A DNA stretch of 64,000 nt from CAVXSP01 sp963764505 (GTDB lineage: Bacteria; Acidobacteriota; Vicinamibacteria; Vicinamibacterales; SCN-69-37): assembly GCA_963764505.1 (NCBI GenBank), contig CAVXSP010000001.1, positions 3,596,001 to 3,660,000 of the forward strand, in the 5' to 3' direction. Positions 1 to 7,546 of the stretch are shown here, in pieces (position 1 is the stretch's first letter; each line of letters starts with the position of its first letter). The position numbers were made by a program, and so were the translations under genes. The notes beneath the pieces were generated by a model. The model saw nothing but the letters and a program-made list of their open reading frames with translations, was not told the origin of the DNA and did no database searches.

Positions 1-23
1 ACGGGGATTTCGAAGTCAGCCAT
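1..23 (-). CDS. nuoB: 5' tip of a gene downstream of nuoA, probably nuoB (cut by window edge)
   Basis: Only the start codon and six further codons (MADFEIP) lie in the window, reading off the left edge on the minus strand. The assignment rests on position: it is the next gene after nuoA in the same direction, where nuoB (the [4Fe-4S] cluster N2 subunit of NADH:quinone oxidoreductase) usually sits. Seven residues cannot confirm this. The nuoA-nuoB spacer is unusually long and holds a heptamer repeat. Confidence 0.45.
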
Positions 24-40
24 GGTGATACTGAGTCAAG

Positions 41-167
41 CCAGAAGCCAGAAGCCAGAAGCCAGAAGCCAGAAGCCAGAAGTGGCTACTCGAAACATCA
101 TCCCACGGCCAAGCTGCACTCGACGCTCCGAACTTCTGGCTTCTGGCTTCTGGCTTCTGGCTTCTGG
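41..167. repeat. Inverted heptanucleotide minisatellite between nuoA and nuoB
   Basis: Six perfect tandem copies of CCAGAAG (41-82) face five perfect copies of the complement CTTCTGG (133-167) across about 50 bp. As RNA the two arrays could pair into a stem of up to 35 bp. The element fills most of the gap between nuoA (stop at 190) and the next start codon (23), so it would lie inside any nuoA-nuoB transcript. The same heptamer recurs inside a glycosyltransferase gene near 26.1-26.4 kb and, degenerate, at the end of gmd. Confidence 0.9.
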
Positions 168-189
168 CCCCTGGCCTGTCGCATTCCGT

Positions 190-555
190 CTACCGCCGCC
201 GCTCTCCCCAGTCGAACGCCCCCTGCCGCCAGACGTAGACGTAGCCCGTCACGAGCAGCGCGAAGAACGTGACGAGCTGCCAGAACCCGGTCGTCCCGAG
301 GTCCCGGAACGCCACCGCCCACGGATAGAGGAACGCAACCTCGATGTCGAACAGGAGGAAGATCATCGCCACGAGGTAGAACTTGACCGACTGGCGCTCG
401 CGCGCGTCTCCCACGGGCGGCATGCCGCACTCATACGGGGCCGACTTCTCCGCGGTCGGCCGTCTCGGCCCCACGAACTGGGACAGCAGGATCGAGCCGC
501 CGGCGAAGCCGAGGCCGAGACCGATCATGATGACCACCGGGAGAAACCCTGGCAT
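190..555 (-). CDS. nuoA: NADH-quinone oxidoreductase subunit A (NuoA)
   Basis: NuoA is a small membrane subunit of respiratory complex I. The 121-residue product has the family length and three hydrophobic segments (about residues 5-25, 65-85 and 90-112). It carries the conserved YECG motif in the loop after the first segment and the FLLFDIEVAFLYPWA signature of the second helix. The ATG at 555 was chosen because it gives the usual N-terminus; an upstream in-frame ATG at 630 would add a 25-residue non-conserved leader. The gene reads toward the window edge, followed by a repeat-filled spacer and a probable nuoB. Transcription diverges from the sugar oxidoreductase at 687. Confidence 0.93.
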   Translation of the reverse strand: MPGFLPVVIMIGLGLGFAGGSILLSQFVGPRRPTAEKSAPYECGMPPVGDARERQSVKFYLVAMIFLLFDIEVAFLYPWAVAFRDLGTTGFWQLVTFFALLVTGYVYVWRQGAFDWGERRR

Positions 556-686
556 TGGACGCGTTGCACTCCGAGCTTGTACGTCGGAGGAACAAACTGA
601 GATGCTAACGAAACGGCCGGCAACCTGCAAGGTCCCGCCGCGCCCGGGCCCGTCGCGCGCTCGATCTGTGGAAGACTAACGCCCGC

Positions 687-1700
687 ATGATCGGCGTCGG
701 CATCATCGGATATGGCTACTGGGGTCCCAATCTCGTGCGCAACCTCGCCGAGGCGCGGGGCGCCGTCGTGCGAAGCCTCTGCGACCTGAACGGGGCGCGC
801 CTCGCGCTCGCGTCGGCGCGCTATCCGGCGGCCCGCGCCGTCGCGGATCCTCGGGACCTCATCGCCGATGCGAGCGTCGACGCGGTCGCGATCGCCACGC
901 CCGTCTCGACGCACTTCGATCTCGCGATGCGCGCGCTCCAGGCGGGCAAGCACGTCATGGTCGAGAAGCCGCTGGCGGCGACGGCCGCCGACGCCGAGCG
1001 GCTGGCGGAGGAAGCCGATCGCCGGGGGCTCGTCCTGATGGTCGACCACACGTTCGTCTACACGGGCGCGGTGCGGAAGATCAAGGAGATCATCGACAGC
1101 GGCGACCTCGGCGAGATCTACTACTACGATTCGGTGCGGGTGAACCTCGGCCTGTTCCAGCACGACGTGAGCGTCATCTGGGACCTGGCGGTGCACGACC
1201 TGTCGATCCTGGACCACGTCCTGCCCCGCCACCCGGCGAGCGTCTCGGCCACCGGCATGAGCCATGTCGCCGGCGGACCCGAGAACATCGCCTATCTCAC
1301 GCTGTTCTTCCCCGACTCGCTGATCGCGCACTTCCATGTAAACTGGCTCGCTCCGGTGAAGGTCCGGCGCACGCTGATCGGCGGCGGGCGGAAGATGATC
1401 GTCTACGACGACATCGAGCCGAGCGAGAAGGTCAAGGTCTACGACCGCGGGATCTCCGTGAGCGACGGCAGTGCCGAAGGCGTCTACAAGATGCTCGTGA
1501 GCTACCGCACCGGCGACATGTGGGCGCCGCGCGTCGACGTGACCGAGGCGCTGCAGGTCGAGGTGGCGCACTTCCTCCGCTGCATCGACGAACGCGAGCG
1601 TCCGATCACGGGCGGCGACGCCGGCGTCCGCGTCGTCCGCATCCTCGAAGCCGCCACCGAGTCCATGCGCCAGCACGGCCGGCCGGTGCCCCTCGCGTAG
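687..1700 (+). CDS. Gfo/Idh/MocA-family sugar oxidoreductase, WlbA/WbpB-like
   Basis: This 337-residue protein is an NAD(P)-dependent sugar dehydrogenase of the Gfo/Idh/MocA family. The N-terminal Rossmann fold starts with GIIGYGYWGPN, followed by the cofactor/substrate motif EKPLA (about residue 93) and the family's HD-type region (DLAVHDLSILDH, about residues 170-181). The second half is the alpha/beta substrate domain. A GT2 gene follows 12 bp later, then an acetyltransferase, with a DegT aminotransferase convergent downstream. In the WlbA/B/C (WbpB/D/E) pathway such a dehydrogenase oxidises C3 of UDP-GlcNAc-uronic acid before transamination and acetylation. The family call is firm; the substrate is inferred from the neighbours. 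Confidence 0.85.
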   Translation: MIGVGIIGYGYWGPNLVRNLAEARGAVVRSLCDLNGARLALASARYPAARAVADPRDLIADASVDAVAIATPVSTHFDLAMRALQAGKHVMVEKPLAATAADAERLAEEADRRGLVLMVDHTFVYTGAVRKIKEIIDSGDLGEIYYYDSVRVNLGLFQHDVSVIWDLAVHDLSILDHVLPRHPASVSATGMSHVAGGPENIAYLTLFFPDSLIAHFHVNWLAPVKVRRTLIGGGRKMIVYDDIEPSEKVKVYDRGISVSDGSAEGVYKMLVSYRTGDMWAPRVDVTEALQVEVAHFLRCIDERERPITGGDAGVRVVRILEAATESMRQHGRPVPLA

Positions 1701-1712
1701 GACCGAAGCCCG

Positions 1713-2463
1713 ATGCCCCCCAGCGTGTCCGTCTGCTTCCCTGCGTTCAACGAGGAGGCGACGATCGCGCGGGTGCTCGAGGACGCCCACGCGCGGCTCG
1801 CCGGCTCCGGGCTCGACTACGAGATGCTCGTCTGCGACGACGGATCGACCGACCGGACGGGGGCGATCGCCGACGGCGTCGCCGCCCGGCACGCGGGGAT
1901 CCGGGTGCTGCACCATCCCCGCAATCTCGGGATCCGCGCCACGTTCGAACACCTCTATCGCGAGGCGACGAAGGAGTTCGTGTTCCTGAACTCGACCGAC
2001 GGGCAGTGGGAGACCGCGGTGCTCTTCGACCTGCTGCCTCTCGCGCGGGACCACGACATCGTGATTGCCGCGCGCCGCGACAAACAGTACCCGGGCCGCG
2101 CGCGCGGTCGTGTCGTGGGGATTCAACCTCGTGCCGCGCCTGCTCTTCGGGGTCGCGACGCGCGACGCGGGCGCCGTCAAGCTCGTGCGCCGGGAGATCA
2201 TCGACCGGTTCACGCTCGTGTCCCGTTCGCCGTTCTCCGAAGCGGAGCGGCTCGTGCGGGCCGCGCGCGCCGGCTACCGCATCACCGAGCACCCCACCGC
2301 CACGAAGCCGCGCGAGCGTGGCCGGTCGCGAGGCGCCAGCCGCCGTCTGGTCCTGGAGGCGCTCGGCGACGTCTGGCGCGTCTGGCGCGCCCTCCGGCGC
2401 GAGGAGACCGCCGCGCCGCCGCTCCGACGGCCCGTCCCCGACTCCCATGCCCATCGCCGCTGA
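1713..2463 (+). CDS. Glycosyltransferase family 2, with one frameshift
   Basis: The N-terminal half is a clear GT-A fold GT2 enzyme: VSVCFPAFNEEATI, the nucleotide-binding VCDDGSTD, and NSTDGQWE as the probable metal/acceptor region. The frame breaks in a GC-dinucleotide stretch near 2090-2105. Coding then resumes one frame over with a typical C-terminal half (VVSWGFNLVPRLLFG to the stop at 2463). The shift equals one inserted base or two missing bases. Both halves look conserved, so the break is recent or a consensus error. It resembles dolichol-phosphate-type transferases that act on undecaprenyl phosphate. The next gene starts inside its last 17 bp. Confidence 0.72.
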
Positions 2464-2908
2464 CGTCCGCCTCGGCCCCGGCGTGCGGATCCCACACCCG
2501 GACCTCGTCAATCTGTACGGCTGCGCGGTCGGCCCCGAGACGAAGATTGGCACGTTCGTCGAGATCCAGCGGAACGCGGCGGTCGGCGCCCGGTGCAAGA
2601 TCTCGTCGCACACGTTCATCTGCGAGGGCGTGACGCTCGAGGACGAGGTGTTCGTCGGCCACGGCGTGATGTTCATCAACGACCGGCATCCGCGCGCGAC
2701 GGCGGGCGGAGGCCGGCTGCAGAGCGAGGCGGACTGGCAGGTCGTGCCGACGCGCGTACGGACGGGCGCGTCGATCGGCAGCGGCGCCGTGATCCTCTGC
2801 GGCGTGACCATCGGCGCCCGCGCCATGGTCGGCGCAGGCGCCGTGGTCACCCACGACGTCCCCGACGATGCGGTGGTCGCGGGTGTGCCCGCCAGGGCGA
2901 GGCCCTGA
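2447..2908 (+). CDS. Left-handed beta-helix N-acetyltransferase, WlbB/WbpD-like
   Basis: This 153-residue protein is made of hexapeptide repeats (IGTFVEIQRN, VGARCKIS, ASIGSGAVIL, IGARAMVGAGAVV) that form a left-handed beta-helix. It ends with the VPDDAVVAGVPAR tail common to sugar O/N-acetyltransferases of the WlbB/WbpD and WbbJ kind. VFINDRHPRA is the loop that carries the catalytic-site residues in this group. With the oxidoreductase at 687 and the aminotransferase at 2972-4204 it fits the 3-N-acetylation step of UDP-2,3-diacetamido-uronic acid synthesis. The ATG at 2447 overlaps the end of the GT2 gene and gives the usual N-terminus. Confidence 0.82.
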   Translation: MPIAADVRLGPGVRIPHPDLVNLYGCAVGPETKIGTFVEIQRNAAVGARCKISSHTFICEGVTLEDEVFVGHGVMFINDRHPRATAGGGRLQSEADWQVVPTRVRTGASIGSGAVILCGVTIGARAMVGAGAVVTHDVPDDAVVAGVPARARP

Positions 2909-2971
2909 GCAGCACGCGGCCCCTCGGTCCGTACCGAGTGAGCCAGCTCTCGAGATCGGGATGACGCGGGG

Positions 2972-4204
2972 CTACGTCGCGGCGCGCGGACCGGCTGGAC
3001 GGCTGCCGCCGCCGCGGGGCGAGCGCTCGGCGACGAACTCGCGGACCGTGTCCACGACGCGCCCCTGCTGTTCCGGCCTGAGCTGCGGGTACATCGGCAG
3101 CGAGACGATCTCGCCCGCCAGCCGCTCCGCGATCGGGAAATCGCCGCGCGCGTAGCCGAGCCGCTCGCAGGCGGGCTGCAGGTGCAGCGGAATCGGATAG
3201 TGAATGCCGGACCCGATGCCCGCCGCGCTCAGATGCGCGATGAGCCCGTCGCGGTCGGCGACGCGGATCACGTAAAGATGATGAGCCCCGCGCCCGTCGG
3301 GGGGCTCGTCGGGTAGCGCGACGGCCTGCATCCCGGCGAACAGACGCGCGTAGATGGCCGCCGCCTCGCGACGCCGGGCGTTCCACGCCTCCAGGCGCTC
3401 GAGCTTGACCGAAAGAATCCCCGCCTGGATCGCGTCGAGCCGGCCGTTGAAGCCGTCCTGCTCGTGATGGTACTTGCGGGTCTGCCCGTGGTCGCGCAGC
3501 TGCCGGACCCGGGCCGCGACGGCCGCGTCGCTGGTCGTGACGGCTCCGGCCTCGCCGCAGGCGCCGAGGTTCTTGCCCGGATAGAAGCTGAACGCCGCCG
3601 CCCGCCCGAGCGATCCAGCCCGGCACCAGCGCTGCCGCGCTCTGGAATGGTACTCGGCGCCGTGCGCCTGACAGGCGTCCTCGACCACGATCAGCCGGAA
3701 CCGATCGGCCAGCGCCTGGATCGGATCCATGTCGGCCATCTGTCCGTACAGATGCACCGGCACGACGGCCGTCACCGGCCGGCCGGTCCGGTGGCTCACC
3801 AGCCGCCCGCCGCCGTCGCGCGCGCATCGCTCGAGGTAGTCGGCGAGCTTCGCCGGATCGAGGTTGCTCGTCCGCTCGTCCACGTCCACGAACTCCGGGA
3901 CCGCGCCGGCATGCGAGATGGCTTCGGCCGTCGCGATGAAGGTGTTCGGCGCGGTGAGGACGGCGTCGCCGGGCTGCACGCCGCATGCGATCAGCGCGAA
4001 GAGCAGCGCGTCCGTGCCGTTCGAGACGCCCACGCACCGGTCGACACCGCAGAAGGCGGCGAACGCCGACTCGAAGGCGTCCACGCGCGCGCCGCCCACG
4101 AACCCGGCGGTGTGCAGCGCCTCTCGGAAGACCTCGACCAGCTCGCCTTCGAGCTCGACATGCGGCGTGACGAGATCGAGAAACGGAATGCGGTCGGCGC
4201 CCAA
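2972..4204 (-). CDS. DegT/DnrJ/EryC1 aminotransferase, WlbC/WbpE-like
   Basis: This 410-residue PLP-dependent sugar aminotransferase has the SNGTDAL phosphate-binding motif (about residue 60), EDACQAHG with the PLP-contacting Asp, and the Schiff-base lysine in SFYPGKNLGACGEAG (about residue 215). HYPIPLHLQPA near residue 335 is typical of the family. It is convergent with the acetyltransferase (63-bp gap) and divergent from the GT4 gene at 4231. Context suggests amination of a 3-keto UDP-GlcNAc-uronate, but many DegT enzymes act on 4-keto sugars, so the substrate is open. The last ~20 residues are Arg/Gly/Pro-rich and not family-like. Confidence 0.87.
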   Translation of the reverse strand: MGADRIPFLDLVTPHVELEGELVEVFREALHTAGFVGGARVDAFESAFAAFCGVDRCVGVSNGTDALLFALIACGVQPGDAVLTAPNTFIATAEAISHAGAVPEFVDVDERTSNLDPAKLADYLERCARDGGGRLVSHRTGRPVTAVVPVHLYGQMADMDPIQALADRFRLIVVEDACQAHGAEYHSRARQRWCRAGSLGRAAAFSFYPGKNLGACGEAGAVTTSDAAVAARVRQLRDHGQTRKYHHEQDGFNGRLDAIQAGILSVKLERLEAWNARRREAAAIYARLFAGMQAVALPDEPPDGRGAHHLYVIRVADRDGLIAHLSAAGIGSGIHYPIPLHLQPACERLGYARGDFPIAERLAGEIVSLPMYPQLRPEQQGRVVDTVREFVAERSPRGGGSRPAGPRAAT

Positions 4205-4230
4205 GACGTGCTTTAGTGTTTCACAGAAGC

Positions 4231-5607
4231 ATGCGCCTTGCCCTCTTCACGCCCTGGCCTCCGCAGCCGAGCGGGATCGCCGGACGCTCCGCGGATCTGA
4301 CCGCCGCGCTCGCGGCGCGCGGCCACGCGATCGACGTGTTCGTCGACGAGCGGGACGTCCGCCTGACGTCCGTCATCGCGCGCCGATCCGCCGAACCGCC
4401 GGCACCGGGCGAGGTGCGCGTCCAGAGCGCCCACGACTTCGTCTGGCGCGCCGGCCGCGGCCAGTACGAGCTGACCGTGTACCAGATCGGCAACTCGCGG
4501 CTGCACGAATTCCTCTGGCCGTACGCGTTCCAGTGGCCGGGCCTGGTCCTCCTGCACGACGCGCGCCTTCATCACGCGCGCGGCCGCACGCTGCTCGCGC
4601 GCCGCCGGTTCGACGACTATCGCGCCGAGTTCGCGTGGAATCATCCCGGGCTCTCGCCGGATCTGGCCGAGCTCGGCACGCACGGCTTCGACGGGCCGTA
4701 CTACTACCAGTGGCCGATGGTGCGGACGCTGGTCGAATCGGCGCGCCTGATCGCCGCCCACTCGCGCGGCGCGGTTGAACAGCTCCGCGAGGCCTTCCCC
4801 CATCGCCCGATCGACTACGTGGCGCTCGGCGAGGGCGCGGCCCCGGACGCCGCGGCGGCCGCGCCGGCGTTCCGGGCCGCGCACGGCATCGACCCGCGGG
4901 CCATCGTCTTCGGCGTGCACGGCGGACTCACCGCAGAAAAGCGCGTGCCCGAGATCCTGCGGGCGTTTGCGGCGGTCCGCCCCTGGATCCCGCGCGCGCG
5001 GCTCCTCCTCGCGGGCCGGCCGGACCCGGCGATCGGGTTGCACGACCGGATCCGCGCCCTCGGACTCGGGGACGTGACCTGCATGGCCGACGAGCTCCCG
5101 GATCGCGAGTTCGACGCAGCGATCGGAGCCAGCGACGTGACGCTCAATCTTCGATGGCCGACGGCGCTCGAGACCTCGGGGCCCTGGCTGCGCAGCCTCG
5201 CGCTCGCGCGGGCGAGCGTGATCGTCGATCTCGCGCACCAGCACCAGGTGCCCGTGCTCGACCCTCGGACGTGGCGCCGGCAGGCGCCCTCGGAGGACCT
5301 GTCGCCCGACGCGGACGCCCACGCGATCGCCGTGGCGGTCGACATCGTCGACGAGGAGCATTCCCTCCGGCTCGCGATGCGGGGCCTCGCCGAGGATGCC
5401 CCGCTGCGCGAACGGCTCGGGCGCTGCGCGCGCCGTTACTGGGAGCGCGAGCACACGGTTGCGCGCATGGTCGACGACTTCGAGTGCGCCGCGGCCCGGG
5501 CCGTCGACCTGCCGGCTCCGGACGCCGCGCTGCCGGCGCATCTCCGGCCGGAGCCGATGGCGTTCACCCGGGCGCTGACCGCGCGCTTCGGGGCCGAGGT
5601 GCCCTGA
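4231..5607 (+). CDS. GT-B fold glycosyltransferase, family 4-like
   Basis: The product is 458 residues. The N-terminus (LALFTPWPPQPSGIAGRSADL) is the standard glycine-rich opening of GT4 enzymes. The second Rossmann domain begins with GVHGGLTAEKRVPEILRAFA (about residue 230) followed by RARLLLAGRPDP, which is the nucleotide-sugar binding half. The ATG at 4231 was preferred to a GTG five codons upstream because it puts the first beta-strand at the N-terminus. The gene is divergent from the aminotransferase. Donor and acceptor cannot be deduced. It closes the first polysaccharide group, before thiS. Confidence 0.82.
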   Translation: MRLALFTPWPPQPSGIAGRSADLTAALAARGHAIDVFVDERDVRLTSVIARRSAEPPAPGEVRVQSAHDFVWRAGRGQYELTVYQIGNSRLHEFLWPYAFQWPGLVLLHDARLHHARGRTLLARRRFDDYRAEFAWNHPGLSPDLAELGTHGFDGPYYYQWPMVRTLVESARLIAAHSRGAVEQLREAFPHRPIDYVALGEGAAPDAAAAAPAFRAAHGIDPRAIVFGVHGGLTAEKRVPEILRAFAAVRPWIPRARLLLAGRPDPAIGLHDRIRALGLGDVTCMADELPDREFDAAIGASDVTLNLRWPTALETSGPWLRSLALARASVIVDLAHQHQVPVLDPRTWRRQAPSEDLSPDADAHAIAVAVDIVDEEHSLRLAMRGLAEDAPLRERLGRCARRYWEREHTVARMVDDFECAAARAVDLPAPDAALPAHLRPEPMAFTRALTARFGAEVP

Positions 5608-5621
5608 CGGGCGAGACGCCG

Positions 5622-5627
5622 TACAAT
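5622..5627 (+). promoter_or_regulatory. Candidate -10 box (TACAAT) for thiS
   Basis: TACAAT lies 17 bp upstream of the thiS start codon, just after the stop of the preceding gene. No convincing -35 hexamer is visible at 16-18 bp spacing. The transcript would have a leader of only about 10 nt. This is a pattern call, not an experimental one. Confidence 0.45.
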
Positions 5628-5644
5628 CCGCTTCCAGCCTCCCG

Positions 5645-5845
5645 ATGCGCTTTCAACTGAACGGCGAACCGTACGAGATCGAGCGTCCACTCTCGATTGC
5701 CGGCCTGCTGGAACGGCTGCAGATCAACCCGCGGCTCGTGGCCGTGGAATACAACCAGGTCGTTGTCAAGCGCGCGCGTTACAGCGAGACGACCGTGGAA
5801 GAAGGCTCCGAGGTCGAGATCGTCAACTTCGTCGGCGGCGGCTGA
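5645..5845 (+). CDS. thiS: Sulfur carrier protein ThiS
   Basis: ThiS carries sulfur as a C-terminal thiocarboxylate for ThiG, which builds the thiazole ring of thiamine. The 66-residue product has the normal length, the ubiquitin-like beta-grasp pattern and the essential C-terminal Gly-Gly (VNFVGGG, then stop). MRFQLNGEPYEI is the typical N-terminus. It stands alone here: the stop is 3 bp from the end of a convergent GT-C gene, and its usual partner thiG lies 16.6 kb downstream at 22452 in the same orientation. Confidence 0.92.
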   Translation: MRFQLNGEPYEIERPLSIAGLLERLQINPRLVAVEYNQVVVKRARYSETTVEEGSEVEIVNFVGGG

Positions 5846-5850
5846 CGCGA

Positions 5851-7476
5851 CTAGCGCGTCGGCGGCGCCAGCGCGTTCTCGCGCATCCAGTCGGGGATCG
5901 CCTCCATCGCCCGATACGAATGACGGTGTCTGGCGCCCGCAGTGAAGTTCAGGGTCCAGATGGCCCTCCACCGCTCCGCGCTCCAGAGCGGCCCGACGGT
6001 CACGACTCGGATCCGGTCGTAGAAGGCCGACAGTTGGGGATCCTCGATTCGATTGTGCCCGCCGGCAATGGATTCGACGTACCCGACCGGCACGGGCTTC
6101 CAGATGTGCGCCGGCTTGAACCGCCCGGTCACGGGCAGCGCAATCCGCGCGAGCAGCGGGTCCGTGATGCCGTGGGGATCGACGAGGAAGGCCGCGGGCC
6201 CGCGACAGAAGCCGTTCAGTCCGTCGCCGCCGATGGCGACGACCGGACCGTCGGTATGGCGCCTCACGCAGTCCGCCGCGCTAACGACCTGGAGAAACGG
6301 AGCGAACGGGAACCGCGCGCCCGGTCGCCAATGAGCGAGGCCCGAAGCCGGATAGTAGTACTCCACGTCCGGCGCCCTCGGACCCTCACGAATCGCCCGA
6401 AGAGGCGACGATGGCACGAGGAGCGAGTACAGGACGCCGGCGGCGACGACGCACCAGGGCCACGCCGCGCGCCCTCGATCGAGCTTTCGGCTCGCGGCCT
6501 CGAGCCGCTCGACCAGAATCAAGGCGGAGACCAGAAAGGCCGGCGCCAGGAAACGGAAGCCGAGGAAATCGCCGCCGATCGACCCGATGTACCAGAGATG
6601 GGCAAACGCTCCCGCACCCGCCAGCATCGTCCGGTAGCTCGTCCAGCACACCGCCAGGGCGGCGGCGCACACGAGTAGCGAGATCGGATCCTCGCGCAGG
6701 CTTTCGGCGAAGTAGTAGCGTCCCATCGACCAGAGCAGTTCCCGCGGCGCGTCGATTCCCAGCTTGGCGTAGTAGGAGTTCGGAAGCGCGAAGCCGAAGT
6801 AGACGAGTGAGAACAGGTGCCAGGCGCCCACCGGCAGCGCGCCCGGAAGCATCGGCACCAGCGATCGGCGTCCCAGTCTGCGCCAGGCGCTCACCGTCAG
6901 ATGCACGAGCGCCGGCGCCAGCATGAGCGCCAGGTCCTGTCGGGTCAGGACGACAAGCCCTGCGCACAGGAAATCGAACGCCTCCTGAGGCCGAGTCCGG
7001 TCCTGAGGCTTGCTGCCGCCCCGCCGCTCTGGCCAGAGCCACCGTCCGAAGAAGACGGCGACGAGCAGGAAGACGAGCGGCGTCTCGAGTCCGGAGGACG
7101 TGAACGTGACGAACGCCTGGGAGCTCATGAGCAGCGCGTACAGAGCCCAGAAGGCCCCGCGTCCGTGCAGCCTCCTCTCGAGGTACAGCAGCATCCACAG
7201 CGAGAGAACGAAGGACAACGCCAGCGCCAGCCAGTACGCGCGATCCGGATTGGGCGTCGCGCTCGGATCGTGCAGCAGCGCGTACGGACCCGAGAAGACG
7301 AACATGAAGAGCGGCGAGGTGAACACCTGGACGCGCTCGCCGACGTTCCAGCGCAGGCCGAGGCCTCGCACGAAGTTGTCCGCGGCGCGGAACGTGATGA
7401 ACGCGTCATCGCACACGTAGGCGTTGAAGACGTAGAGCCCCGCGAACGTGAGCACGACGATCCAGCGCCTCTTCAC
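5851..7476 (-). CDS. Polytopic GT-C-like membrane glycosyltransferase
   Basis: This multi-spanning protein has the motif YVCDDAFITFRAADNFVRG right after the first membrane segment. The Asp-Asp pair in the first extracytoplasmic loop is typical of GT-C enzymes that use polyprenyl-phosphate sugars, here nearest to AftB-like and other large membrane transferases. FTSPLFMFVF and TRQDLAL (about residue 170) are further hallmarks. A C-terminal soluble region of ~150 residues follows. A GTG at 7476 was chosen as start because a longer reading frame (ATG at 7584) would overlap the upstream gene. It is the last gene of a minus-strand operon running from 14057. The sugar and acceptor are unknown. Confidence 0.78.
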   Translation of the reverse strand: MKRRWIVVLTFAGLYVFNAYVCDDAFITFRAADNFVRGLGLRWNVGERVQVFTSPLFMFVFSGPYALLHDPSATPNPDRAYWLALALSFVLSLWMLLYLERRLHGRGAFWALYALLMSSQAFVTFTSSGLETPLVFLLVAVFFGRWLWPERRGGSKPQDRTRPQEAFDFLCAGLVVLTRQDLALMLAPALVHLTVSAWRRLGRRSLVPMLPGALPVGAWHLFSLVYFGFALPNSYYAKLGIDAPRELLWSMGRYYFAESLREDPISLLVCAAALAVCWTSYRTMLAGAGAFAHLWYIGSIGGDFLGFRFLAPAFLVSALILVERLEAASRKLDRGRAAWPWCVVAAGVLYSLLVPSSPLRAIREGPRAPDVEYYYPASGLAHWRPGARFPFAPFLQVVSAADCVRRHTDGPVVAIGGDGLNGFCRGPAAFLVDPHGITDPLLARIALPVTGRFKPAHIWKPVPVGYVESIAGGHNRIEDPQLSAFYDRIRVVTVGPLWSAERWRAIWTLNFTAGARHRHSYRAMEAIPDWMRENALAPPTR

Positions 7477-7546
7477 GTCCGACCGCCCTCGCCGGCGTGC
7501 CGCCTTCTCGAGCCTGCGAATGCGAGGCCCGTCTTCATGCCCGGAC

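Noticed and set aside
525..2213. 562-codon frame on the minus strand
   Set aside because: Antisense to the Gfo/Idh/MocA oxidoreductase and GT2 genes; composition is typical of high-GC shadow frames.
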